NCBI RefSeq assembly: GCF_000244975.1
Contig: NZ_CM001440.1
Location: forward strand, 4,944,325 to 5,008,324
DNA length: 64,000 bases
Direction: 5' to 3'
Source: Saccharomonospora cyanea NA-134
GTDB taxonomy: Bacteria; Actinomycetota; Actinomycetes; Mycobacteriales; Pseudonocardiaceae
Shown here: positions 1 to 7,074 of the stretch, one piece after another
Numbering within the stretch: the stretch's first letter is position 1
Layout of the letters: each line of letters begins with the position of its first letter
Position numbers and translations under genes: made by a program
Notes under the pieces: generated by a model
Told to the model about the DNA's origin: nothing
The model's database searches: none
Seen by the model: the letters and a program-made list of their open reading frames with translations, nothing else

Positions 1-339
1 GGCGCTGGGCCGTTCGACGACGTCGGCGAGCGAGGTGACCACGACTTCCTCGTCGGCGGGCAGGATCGCGACTCCGTCCACTCCCAGTGACACCGCGGCC
101 TTCCACTCCGCCTGCGTCGGGGCTTCGGTCCGTACCAGGAGCACGTTCGACCGGCGTGGCAGTCCGCCGCTGTCGGGTACCCGATCGAGCAACACGAGCG
201 GCGCGTCCGCCCACCGCGACCTCGCGGCTGCGACATCGCGGACATGGCTTGGCTCACAGCCCACCGCTGCCGCGAGTCGGGAGATGTGATCGCGCACGAC
301 GTCGTCGGAGACGACCACGAGTGGACGGTTGTCGGTCAC
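1..339 (-). CDS. ssd: septum site-determining protein Ssd, 5' part
   Basis: N-terminal 113 residues of a gene that continues beyond the left edge. The visible part begins V-T-D-N-R-P-L-V-V-V-S-D-D and has a receiver-like alternation of strands and helices, as in the N-terminus of the Ssd/CpaE-like MinD-family proteins that regulate septum placement in actinobacteria. The ATPase part is outside the window. The GTG at 339 is chosen because a G-rich stretch lies just upstream and the divergent HAD hydrolase gene follows, the same pair order as Rv3660c-Rv3661 in M. tuberculosis. The family call rests on both sequence feel and synteny. Confidence 0.75.
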   Translation of the reverse strand, partial: MTDNRPLVVVSDDVVRDHISRLAAAVGCEPSHVRDVAAARSRWADAPLVLLDRVPDSGGLPRRSNVLLVRTEAPTQAEWKAAVSLGVDGVAILPADEEVVVTSLADVVERPSA

Positions 340-416
340 CTCGGCCCCCAGTGTCGATGGTTGTGCACACCACCGTCACGCCTGACCGCATCCGCGACAA
401 CCCCGCACACAGAGGC

Positions 417-455
417 TGTGGACAACTGGGGCTTTGTGGACACTCCTGTGGACAA
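417..455. promoter_or_regulatory. cluster of three DnaA-box-like 9-mers
   Basis: TGTGGACAA occurs at 417-425 and 447-455, and TGTGGACAC at 435-443, all in the same orientation. The first two are exact reverse complements of TTGTCCACA, the consensus DnaA box of GC-rich actinobacteria. They lie between the divergent ssd and HAD hydrolase genes, about 80-115 bp upstream of the ssd start. Three such AT-containing 9-mers in 39 bp of ~70% GC DNA are unlikely by chance. A role in DnaA binding is inference. Confidence 0.5.
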
Positions 456-503
456 ACCGGGGAAGGCGGCCCCCGCCAGGGGGAGGAGCGAGGGCCGCCC
501 GAC

Positions 504-550
504 GTTCAGTCCCGGGGGGTCGGACTGAACCAGGCCCGGCCATGCCGGGC
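504..550. other. two adjacent inverted repeats in the ssd-HAD spacer
   Basis: GTTCAGTCC at 504-512 pairs perfectly with GGACTGAAC at 522-530 around a G-rich 9-nt loop. Directly after it GCCCGGC at 534-540 pairs with GCCGGGC at 544-550 with a 3-nt loop. They could be operators or structured 5' RNA for a divergent transcript; neither looks like a terminator because no gene ends here. The rest of the 340-675 spacer holds the DnaA-like boxes and a -10 motif, and nothing else that I recognise. Confidence 0.4.
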
Positions 551-663
551 GCCTCCACTGTAACCCGGTGGACGGCCGACGGAATGCGCACGATCGGCGA
601 GTGACACGCCACAGTCCGCCCGACCGCACCTCGTCCGCTCCGACACGCCCGCGCCGTTCCCAA

Positions 664-669
664 TATCGT
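664..669 (+). promoter_or_regulatory. -10 motif of a probable leaderless promoter
   Basis: TATCGT fits the actinobacterial TANNNT -10 hexamer and ends 6 nt before the GTG at 676, so transcription would begin at or next to the start codon. There is no Shine-Dalgarno sequence ahead of the GTG, which agrees with a leaderless mRNA. No convincing -35 is visible. Confidence 0.45.
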
Positions 670-675
670 GGTGCT

Positions 676-1524
676 GTGCCCGCACCCGACGCCAACACCG
701 ACGCCCACCTCGCGACGACCGCCACCTCGGCGGCGTTCTTCGACCTCGACAAGACGATCATCGCCTCGTCCAGCGCACTCGCCTTCAGCAAGCCGTTCCT
801 GCGACAGGGACTGATCAACCGCCGCGCCGCGTTGAAGAGCGCCTACGCCCAGTTGATGTTCGCCCTGTCCGGCGCGGACGCGGACCGGACCGAACGGCTT
901 CGCGCCGAGATCTCCCGCATGTGCACCGGGTGGGACGTCGGTCAGGTCAAGGCCATCGTGAGCGAGACGCTGCACGACGTCGTGGCACCGTTGGTCTACG
1001 CCGAGGCCGCCGAACTCATCGAGCGGCACAAGACCGAGGGCAGGGACGTCATCGTCCTGTCGGCCACCGGCGAGGAGGTCGTGCGGCCGATCGCCGACAT
1101 GCTCGGCATCACCCACAGCATGGGCAGCCGCATGAGGATCGTGGACGGTCGCTACTCGGGCGAGCTCGACTTCTACTGCTACGGGGAGTACAAGGCCGTC
1201 GCCGCGCGGCAGATCGCCGCCGAGCGCGGCTACGACCTCGCCGAGTGCCACGCCTACACGGATTCGAGCACGGACCTCCCGCTGCTCGAAGTGGTCGGGC
1301 ACCCGCACGTGGTGAATCCGGACAAGGCGCTGCGCCGGGTGGCACAGGAACGCGGCTGGCCCGTGCACACGTTCGCCAGTCCGGTGTCCCCTCGCACGCG
1401 TATCCCGTCACCCACGACGGCCACGGCCGTTGCGGTGGGGCTCGGGGTGAGTGCCGTGGCGGCGGGGGCGACCCTGTTCGGCCTCTCGCGGCGGAAGCAC
1501 AGGGAGTCGCCGTCCCGGGACTGA
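676..1524 (+). CDS. HAD-IB family phosphatase with C-terminal membrane anchor
   Basis: 282-residue SerB-like hydrolase, orthologous in position to Rv3661. HAD motif I is FFDLDKT with the nucleophile Asp at residue 23 and the general acid at 25; motif III/IV is the D-S-S-T-D-L-P-L segment near residue 195. Residues about 247-268 form one hydrophobic helix followed by R-R-K-H-R, so the protein is probably tail-anchored with the catalytic domain in the cytoplasm. The GTG at 676 is preferred because upstream in-frame residues are not conserved-looking and a -10 motif sits immediately before it. Substrate is unknown: phosphoserine, lipid phosphates and small phosphate esters are all possible in this family. 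Confidence 0.85.
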   Translation: MPAPDANTDAHLATTATSAAFFDLDKTIIASSSALAFSKPFLRQGLINRRAALKSAYAQLMFALSGADADRTERLRAEISRMCTGWDVGQVKAIVSETLHDVVAPLVYAEAAELIERHKTEGRDVIVLSATGEEVVRPIADMLGITHSMGSRMRIVDGRYSGELDFYCYGEYKAVAARQIAAERGYDLAECHAYTDSSTDLPLLEVVGHPHVVNPDKALRRVAQERGWPVHTFASPVSPRTRIPSPTTATAVAVGLGVSAVAAGATLFGLSRRKHRESPSRD

Positions 1525-1559
1525 TGCGCCCGATCATCGATGTCACCCTTTCGCGGGCC

Positions 1560-1588
1560 TTGAAGTGACCTCAATCACTGACTACAAA
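1560..1588 (+). promoter_or_regulatory. sigmaA-like promoter for the candidate ncRNA
   Basis: TTGAAG at 1560-1565 and TACAAA at 1583-1588 are separated by exactly 17 bp. The element starts 35 bp after the stop of the HAD gene and no open reading frame with a ribosome site follows, so it most likely drives a non-coding transcript starting near 1594. Confidence 0.45.
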
Positions 1589-1593
1589 GGGAA

Positions 1594-1850
1594 GTGCGGA
1601 GGTTCTTCCGGCCAGGGAGCAGGCGGAGGAGAAGCCTGGTCCACCCCGGTAGGACGTCCGTGCATGGACGTCGGGTACCCACGCGCAGCTCGCCGCGGAA
1701 AGGCTTGTCGTCGAGGGACTGCGTAACGGGACGCCGGACGCCGAGTCCCCGAAAGTGACGACCTGATGTGCACGCTTGGTCGCCCGACCGCTCCATGTGA
1801 CGATGTGGCGCCCGTTGGTTCCAGGAACCGGCGGGCGCCACCTCTGTGTT
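1594..1850 (+). ncRNA. candidate Ms1/MTS2823-type RNA
   Basis: The 450-bp spacer downstream of the Rv3661-like HAD gene has no plausible ORF but has a promoter-like element at its start and a very stable hairpin at its end, defining a transcript of about 250 nt. Internal inverted repeats are present, for example CAGGC/GCCTG at 1620-1638 and GACGTCC/GGACGTC at 1653-1672. In mycobacteria the abundant ~300-nt RNA MTS2823 (Ms1), which binds RNA polymerase core, lies directly downstream of Rv3661 on the same strand; the conserved ssd-HAD order here makes this its positional equivalent. Primary-sequence homology was not tested; the ends are estimates. A riboswitch leader for nagZ is less likely because nagZ has its own promoter at 1884. 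Confidence 0.5.
1806..1840 (+). terminator. 35-nt hairpin, probable terminator of the ncRNA
   Basis: Arms 1806-1822 and 1824-1840 pair over 17 positions with only two G-U pairs: TGGCGCCCG at the base and GGTTCC/GGAACC at the top. A weak pyrimidine-rich run follows. It lies upstream of the nagZ promoter, so it terminates transcripts coming from the left rather than attenuating nagZ. Confidence 0.65.
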
Positions 1851-1883
1851 CTCCGCCGGTGAGGTCGTTGCGACGTTCGGTCA

Positions 1884-1912
1884 TTGACCCGTCACGCTTT
1901 GGTGAGTAGCTT
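1884..1912 (+). promoter_or_regulatory. sigmaA-like promoter of the nagZ-namZ-amiE-like operon
   Basis: TTGACC at 1884-1889 and TAGCTT at 1907-1912 have a 17-bp spacer. A start near 1919 gives a ~57-nt leader ending in GGAGG at 1967-1971 just before the GTG at 1976. This is the best -35/-10 pair in the window. Confidence 0.6.
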
Positions 1913-1975
1913 TCCGGTTGCCTACTCGTACGGGTGGACTTTCCACATCCGCACGTCCGCATACCTGGAGGCCTC

Positions 1976-3835
1976 GTGACCACTCGCCGCGCCCGGCCAT
2001 GGAAGGCCCGCGCCACAGCAGCGCTCGTAGGCTTGCTCGCCGTGACCACCGGTGTGGCATCGGCGCAAGCCCAGCAGTCCACGTCAACCACCGACGCGGA
2101 GGTGGCCTCCGGCCGCAAGGGGGGCCAGAGCTGGCCGGAGCGGACCTTGCGCTCGATGACGCTGGAGCAGAAGGTCGGCCAGTTGTTCGTAGCCGACGTC
2201 TGGGGGCGCTCGGCCGACGAGGCACACCCCGGAAACCAGAAGAAGTACGGCGTGGACACGCCCTCCGACGTGGTGCGGAAGTACCACGTCGGAGGTGTCA
2301 TCTACTTCAACCACGGCGGCACCGACAACATCGAGACGCCGCGGCAGGTGGCGCGGCTGTCGAACGGACTGCAGCGCACCGCCCTTCGTGCCGAGCCTCG
2401 GATTCCCCTGATCATCGCGGTGGACCAGGAGGGCGGCCGGGTCACCCGCATCGCCGAGCACGTCACCGAATACCCGAGCGCCATGGCGTTGGGTGCCTCG
2501 CGCGACGTCGAGGGCGCGCGGGCGGCGGCGGCGATCAGCGCGGCCGAGCTGCGCGCCATGGGCATCACCCAGGACTTCGCACCCGTGGCCGACGTCAACT
2601 CGAACCCGCTGAACCCGGTGATCGGCTCCCGCTCGTTCTCGTCCGACGCCGAACTGGCGGGGGAGTTCGTCGCCGCGCAGGTGGACGGCTACGAGAACTC
2701 GGGCCCGGCCGCGAAGCGCGTGTCGGCCGCGGCGAAACACTTCCCCGGCCACGGCGACGCGAAGGACGACAGCCACGTCGGGCTGCCCGTGATCGACCGC
2801 AGCGAGGAGGACTGGCGCACCCACGACCTCCCGCCGTTCCGCAAGGCCGTCGAGGCCGACATCGACGCGATCATGACCGCTCACATCTCGGTCCCCAGCC
2901 TCGACCCCTCGGGTGATCCCGCCACGCTCTCCAAGCCGATCATGACCGGTTTGTTGCGCGAGGAGCTGGGCTACGACGGCGTGGTCGTCACCGACTCCCT
3001 CGGCATGGCGGGCGTGCGCGAGATGTACTCCGACGCCGAGATCCCCGTACGCGCGCTCGAGGCGGGCGTCGACCAGATGCTCATGCCGCCGGACCTCGAC
3101 GCCGCGATAGGCGGTGTGCTCGACGCCGTGCGCAGCGGCAGGCTCACCGAACAGCGCATCGACGAGAGCGTCCTGCGCATTCTGGAGCTGAAGCACGAGC
3201 GCGGCATCGTCGCGCGTCCGATCGTCAACGAGCGCCGGGTCGACGACCTGGTGGGCACCAGGAAGAACCGCGAGGCGGTGCAGCGCATCACCGACCGCTC
3301 GACCACCGTGCTCCGCGACGACGCCGGCCTGCTGCCGCTGGCCTCCCACGCTCGGAAGGTGCTGGTCACCGGCTGGAACCGACCGAACTACCCCGGTTAC
3401 GCGGCGGAGCCCGTCGACGCGCTGGCCCGCGCGTTGTCCGAGCACACCGACGCCGAGGTCGAGGCGATCTCCACCGGCACCGCGCCGGACCCCGCGACCA
3501 TCGACGAGGTCGCGACCGCCTCGGGTGACGCCGACGTCGTGATCGTCCTCACCAACGGCTTGCGGGGCAGTGCGGCCCAGCGTCAGCTTGTGGAACGGCT
3601 GACCAGCACCGACACGCCGGTCATCGCGGTCGCCGTCCAGGAGCCGTACGACCCCGGCCACGCCGACGTGCCCACCTGGATCGCGACCTACGACTGGCGC
3701 GACGTGACCATGACCTCGTTGGCGAAGGTGCTCGCCGGGGAACGCTCCCCCGAGGGCAAGCTCCCCGTCGCCGTTCCCAGCGGGGCCGACCCCGCCCAGA
3801 CCCTGTACCCGTTCGGCCACGGGCTGACGTGGTGA
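1976..3835 (+). CDS. nagZ: secreted GH3 beta-N-acetylhexosaminidase (NagZ type)
   Basis: 619-residue exported glycoside hydrolase family 3 enzyme that would release GlcNAc from the non-reducing end of muropeptides or peptidoglycan fragments. A Sec signal peptide (basic R-R-A-R-P-W-K-A-R, hydrophobic core, A-S-A-Q-A) covers about residues 1-33. The GH3 N-terminal barrel carries KHFPGHGDAKDDSHVGLP, whose D-S-H supplies the Asp-His acid/base dyad typical of NagZ, and VVTDSLGM with the catalytic nucleophile Asp. The last ~200 residues form the second GH3 domain, the two-domain layout of Bacillus NagZ rather than the short Gram-negative enzyme. GTG at 1976 chosen for GGAGG and the signal peptide. 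First gene of a three-gene operon for cell-wall salvage. Confidence 0.88.
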   Translation: MTTRRARPWKARATAALVGLLAVTTGVASAQAQQSTSTTDAEVASGRKGGQSWPERTLRSMTLEQKVGQLFVADVWGRSADEAHPGNQKKYGVDTPSDVVRKYHVGGVIYFNHGGTDNIETPRQVARLSNGLQRTALRAEPRIPLIIAVDQEGGRVTRIAEHVTEYPSAMALGASRDVEGARAAAAISAAELRAMGITQDFAPVADVNSNPLNPVIGSRSFSSDAELAGEFVAAQVDGYENSGPAAKRVSAAAKHFPGHGDAKDDSHVGLPVIDRSEEDWRTHDLPPFRKAVEADIDAIMTAHISVPSLDPSGDPATLSKPIMTGLLREELGYDGVVVTDSLGMAGVREMYSDAEIPVRALEAGVDQMLMPPDLDAAIGGVLDAVRSGRLTEQRIDESVLRILELKHERGIVARPIVNERRVDDLVGTRKNREAVQRITDRSTTVLRDDAGLLPLASHARKVLVTGWNRPNYPGYAAEPVDALARALSEHTDAEVEAISTGTAPDPATIDEVATASGDADVVIVLTNGLRGSAAQRQLVERLTSTDTPVIAVAVQEPYDPGHADVPTWIATYDWRDVTMTSLAKVLAGERSPEGKLPVAVPSGADPAQTLYPFGHGLTW

Positions 3836-3863
3836 ACGCGACCCGACGTCAGGGAGAGACACC

Positions 3864-5135
3864 ATGACCGTCAACAGGCGCAGGTTCCTGTCCACCAGCG
3901 CGCTCGCGGGCTCGTTGCTCGCGACCGCCGCGACCTCGGCCTCGGCCACTCCCACCGACGTCGCGGGCCGGGACAGGGCCCGGGTGACGACGGGCGCCGA
4001 CCGGCTCGCCGCGGACGGCTGGCGCCGCCTCGCCGGGCGCCGGGTCGGCGTGCTCTCCAACCCCACCGGCGTCCTGGCCGACCAGGTGCACGTCGTGGAC
4101 GCGCTCGTGCGGGCCGGGGTCGAACCGGCGGCCGTCTTCGGGCCTGAACACGGCTTCCGGGGCAGCGCGCAGGCGGGCGGCTCCGAGGGCGACTACACCG
4201 ATCCGCGCACCGGCGTGCCCGTGTACGACGTCTACGGCGTCGACACCGACAAGCTCACGGAGCTGCTGCGCAAGGCCGCCGTCGACACGGTGGTGTTCGA
4301 CATCGCCGACGTGGGCGCGCGCTTCTACACCTACATCTGGTCGATGTACCGGGCGATGGTGGCCTCGGCCCGGATCGGCGCGGCGTTCGTCGTCCTCGAC
4401 CGGCCGAACCCCGTCGGCGGCGAGGCCCACGGGCCGATGCTCGACCCCGCGTACAGCTCCGGCGTCGGACTCCGGCCGATCGTGCAGCAGCACGGCATGA
4501 CGGTGGGTGAACTCGCACGGTTCTTCGCCGCCGAGCTCCTGCCCGACGACGGTGTCGAACTCGCCGAACTCGACGTCGTCACCATGCGGGGCTGGCGGCG
4601 CAGGCAGGTGTTCGCCGACACGGGCCTGCTCTGGACACCGCCGTCACCGAACATGCCGACACCGGACACCGCCCTCGTCTACCCCGGGACGTGCCTGTTC
4701 GAGGGCACGGTGTTCTCGGAAGGGAGGGGCACGACCCGCCCGTTCGAGATCCTCGGCGCCCCGGGGGTCGACTGGCGCTGGCGTGAGGAGGTCTCCTCCC
4801 ACGGCCTGCCCGGGGTGGTGTTCCGCGAGTGCTACTACGTGCCGACGTTCGGCAAGTTCACGGGCGAGACGTGCGGCGGACTCCAGGTGACCGTCACGGA
4901 TCCACACCGTTTCGATCCCATCCGCACCGGTGTCGATCTCATCGTGACCGCCAGGCGGCTCTATCCCGGCGTCTTCGGCTGGCGTCAGGACCACTTCATC
5001 GACAAACTGACCGGCTCCGACCGGTTCCGCACGATGGTGGACGCGGGAGCGACGACCGACGACGTCGTGGCATCGTGGCGGGACGAACTCGCCGCTTTCC
5101 GCCGGAAGCGACAGCCCTACCTGCTCTACCGGTGA
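3864..5135 (+). CDS. namZ: DUF1343 exo-beta-N-acetylmuramidase, Tat-exported (NamZ type)
   Basis: 423-residue protein of the DUF1343/YbbC family, whose Bacillus member NamZ cleaves terminal MurNAc from peptidoglycan glycans. The N-terminus N-R-R-R-F-L-S-T-S-A-L-A-G-S is a twin-arginine signal followed by a hydrophobic stretch and A-S-A cleavage site near residue 35. The family hallmark GPEHGFRG occurs near residue 95 with the Glu-His pair; further conserved blocks are VFDIADVGARFYTY and LDRPNPVGG. It starts 28 bp after nagZ with GGGAGAG ahead of the ATG, so the two are co-transcribed. NagZ and NamZ alternately removing GlcNAc and MurNAc would peel glycan strands sequentially. Different export routes (Sec and Tat) for the two partners are notable. 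Confidence 0.87.
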   Translation: MTVNRRRFLSTSALAGSLLATAATSASATPTDVAGRDRARVTTGADRLAADGWRRLAGRRVGVLSNPTGVLADQVHVVDALVRAGVEPAAVFGPEHGFRGSAQAGGSEGDYTDPRTGVPVYDVYGVDTDKLTELLRKAAVDTVVFDIADVGARFYTYIWSMYRAMVASARIGAAFVVLDRPNPVGGEAHGPMLDPAYSSGVGLRPIVQQHGMTVGELARFFAAELLPDDGVELAELDVVTMRGWRRRQVFADTGLLWTPPSPNMPTPDTALVYPGTCLFEGTVFSEGRGTTRPFEILGAPGVDWRWREEVSSHGLPGVVFRECYYVPTFGKFTGETCGGLQVTVTDPHRFDPIRTGVDLIVTARRLYPGVFGWRQDHFIDKLTGSDRFRTMVDAGATTDDVVASWRDELAAFRRKRQPYLLYR

Positions 5136-5187
5136 GTTCTGGCGACGGCGTCCCGTGCGCCGTGACAAGGTGAGGTGAAGCGACGCG

Positions 5188-6936
5188 ATGCGTGCGAAGG
5201 CCACGGTGTCGAGGATCGCGGCCCTGTTCGCGATCCTGGTGGTGACGGGGGCGACCGCGATGGCCGCAGTGACGGCGAGCTCCGGCCGGTTCGACCAGCC
5301 GCAGCGGGGCTTCGCGCCCGCGTCGACCCTCCTGGAACCCGCCGACCCCGAGGATGCCGGCCTCGACCCCGGCCCCATCCGGGAGTCGAGGCGGCTGCTG
5401 GCTCGCATGACCGAGTCGGACTACGTGGACGGGCACCCGCTCTTCGCGGGAGCGGTGGGGCTCCTCGCCCACGACGGCAAGGTCGTCGACACCTACGCCG
5501 TCGGCAGTGCCGTTCGTTACGAGGACGGCCGGGGCACCGAGCTGCCCACCGAGAAGCAGGTGCCGATGCGTGAGGACACGATCTTCGACATCGCGTCGGT
5601 GACGAAGCTGTTCACCTCCATCGCGGTGATGCAGCTCGTGGAGCGCGGCGAGGTGGACCTCACCGCGCCGGTGGCGACCTACCTGCCCGAGTTCGGTGTC
5701 AACGGCAAGCGGGAAATCACCGTCGAGCAACTGCTCACGCACACCTCGGGCCTCGAACCGTCGCTGTTCCTGTGGCGCGACTGGCCGGACGAGCGGTCGC
5801 GCGTCAAGGCCGTCATGGATGTCGCGCCGCAGAACGAGCCCGGCACCACGTACACCTACTCGGACCTCAACCTCATCACGCTCGGCGTCCTGGTCGAGCG
5901 CGTGGCAGGTGACCCGCTGGACGAGGTGATCGCCGAGCGGATCACCGAACCACTGGGCATGACCGACACGGAGTTCAACCCGCCCGCCGAGAAACTCGAC
6001 CGGGTCGCGGCCACGGAGTTCCAGGCGACTCCTCCGCGCGGCATGGTCCGAGGCCAGGTACACGACGAGAACGCCTGGTCGCTGGGTGGCGTGGCCGGGC
6101 ACGCCGGCCTGTTCTCCACCGCCCGAGATCTGAGTGTGCTCGCACAGGCGCTGTTGAACGGCGGCACCTACGACGGCGAACGCATCCTGCGCCCGAGCAC
6201 CGTGTTGCAACTGTTCACGAACTACAACGTCGAGTTCCCCGGCGACTCGCACGGCCTCGGGTTCGAACTCGACCAGATCTGGTACATGGGCGGGTTGACC
6301 TCGCCGTCGACGGCGGGCCACACGGGCTACACGGGCACGTCCCTGGTGATCGACCGTCAGTCGAGGTCCATCGCGGTGTTGCTGACCAACCGTGTGCACC
6401 CGTCGCGGTCGTGGGGTTCGATCAACGCGGCTCGGCAGGCGTGGGCCACCGGACTCGCTCGTGCGCTCGCCGTCGAACCGGCGCGCGGTTCGCGGGCGTG
6501 GTCCAGCTCGCCCGGTGACGACGCGACCGCCACGCTGACCACGCCGGAGCTCGACACGCACGGCCGCGGAGCGGTCGTGTCGTTCTCCGCGTTCGTCAAC
6601 AGCGAGGCAAGCGACCGGCTGGTGCTGGAGTCCTCCACGGACGGAGGGCGCACCTGGTCGGCGTTGCGGATGCGGGTGCACGGGACGGGAGCACCGCACG
6701 GGGCGGTGGACGGGCTCTCGGGTACCGACCACCGGGTGTGGTGGCGGGTGCGTGCGAAGGTGTCCGAAACCGAGCAGGTCACGCTTCGTTGGCGATTCAC
6801 GACGGACGGGAGCTACACCGCCCGTGGTGTGCTGGTGGACGGCATTCGGGTGAGCGGGGCACACGGAACCCTGTTGGACGGTGAACGACACCCTGGACGG
6901 TTGGACGCACGGGGATTTACCTGGACCGATCGCTGA
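5188..6936 (+). CDS. secreted serine hydrolase (AmiE/YbbE-like, beta-lactamase fold) with extra C-terminal domain
   Basis: 582 residues. An N-terminal hydrophobic signal or anchor (about residues 8-30) precedes a class C beta-lactamase/esterase-fold domain. Motifs: S-V-T-K near residue 137 (nucleophile Ser and Lys), Y-S-D near residue 230, and H-T-G in GHTGYTGTS near residue 375. In Bacillus subtilis the nagZ-namZ neighbour of this family, AmiE (YbbE), removes the peptide from MurNAc, so an N-acetylmuramyl-L-alanine amidase role is inferred here. Residues about 430-582 form an additional beta-rich domain, with F-S-A-F-V-N-S, S-S-T-D-G-G-R-T-W and W-R-F-T-T-D, like a carbohydrate-binding or jelly-roll module; I cannot name it. 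It begins 52 bp after namZ. A D-alanyl carboxypeptidase or esterase role cannot be excluded. Confidence 0.75.
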   Translation: MRAKATVSRIAALFAILVVTGATAMAAVTASSGRFDQPQRGFAPASTLLEPADPEDAGLDPGPIRESRRLLARMTESDYVDGHPLFAGAVGLLAHDGKVVDTYAVGSAVRYEDGRGTELPTEKQVPMREDTIFDIASVTKLFTSIAVMQLVERGEVDLTAPVATYLPEFGVNGKREITVEQLLTHTSGLEPSLFLWRDWPDERSRVKAVMDVAPQNEPGTTYTYSDLNLITLGVLVERVAGDPLDEVIAERITEPLGMTDTEFNPPAEKLDRVAATEFQATPPRGMVRGQVHDENAWSLGGVAGHAGLFSTARDLSVLAQALLNGGTYDGERILRPSTVLQLFTNYNVEFPGDSHGLGFELDQIWYMGGLTSPSTAGHTGYTGTSLVIDRQSRSIAVLLTNRVHPSRSWGSINAARQAWATGLARALAVEPARGSRAWSSSPGDDATATLTTPELDTHGRGAVVSFSAFVNSEASDRLVLESSTDGGRTWSALRMRVHGTGAPHGAVDGLSGTDHRVWWRVRAKVSETEQVTLRWRFTTDGSYTARGVLVDGIRVSGAHGTLLDGERHPGRLDARGFTWTDR

Positions 6937-6949
6937 TAGTTGCCAACTC

Positions 6950-6969
6950 GTTAACCGATCCGGGTTAAC
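6950..6969. promoter_or_regulatory. 20-bp inverted repeat, candidate MurR operator
   Basis: GTTAACC at 6950-6956 and GGTTAAC at 6963-6969 form a perfect 7-bp dyad with a 6-bp spacer. It lies 13 bp after the hydrolase stop and about 105 bp upstream of the murR start, in an otherwise very GC-rich sequence. Position and symmetry suit an operator for the RpiR-type regulator. No second copy was noticed at the nagZ promoter. Confidence 0.45.
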
Positions 6970-7060
6970 ACGAACGTACTGAGCAGCGACTTTCCGAGCA
7001 TCCAGCCCCCGCAGTCCGTCGTCTGTTCACTCGGGTTGCGATCACTCGGGAAGGTACGGG

Positions 7061-7066
7061 TAACCT
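7061..7066 (+). promoter_or_regulatory. -10 motif of the murR-murQ promoter
   Basis: TAACCT fits TANNNT and ends 8 nt before the ATG at 7075, implying a leaderless murR transcript. No Shine-Dalgarno sequence precedes the ATG. A possible -35 TTGCGA at 7036-7041 has a 19-bp spacer, which is long. Confidence 0.4.
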
Positions 7067-7074
7067 TGTCACAT

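Noticed and set aside
1594-1850. c-di-AMP (ydaO-type) riboswitch controlling nagZ
   Set aside because: A few short matches to the 3' part of that class were seen, but the pairing of the ends and conserved core could not be found, and a strong promoter at 1884-1912 lies downstream of it.
2084-4066. Long open frame on the minus strand opposite nagZ, with similar ones opposite ponA2 (33047-35233) and leuA (51964-54000)
   Set aside because: High GC keeps the opposite-strand frame open; the translations are His/Arg/Val-rich and lack domains, while the plus-strand genes have full catalytic motifs and signals.
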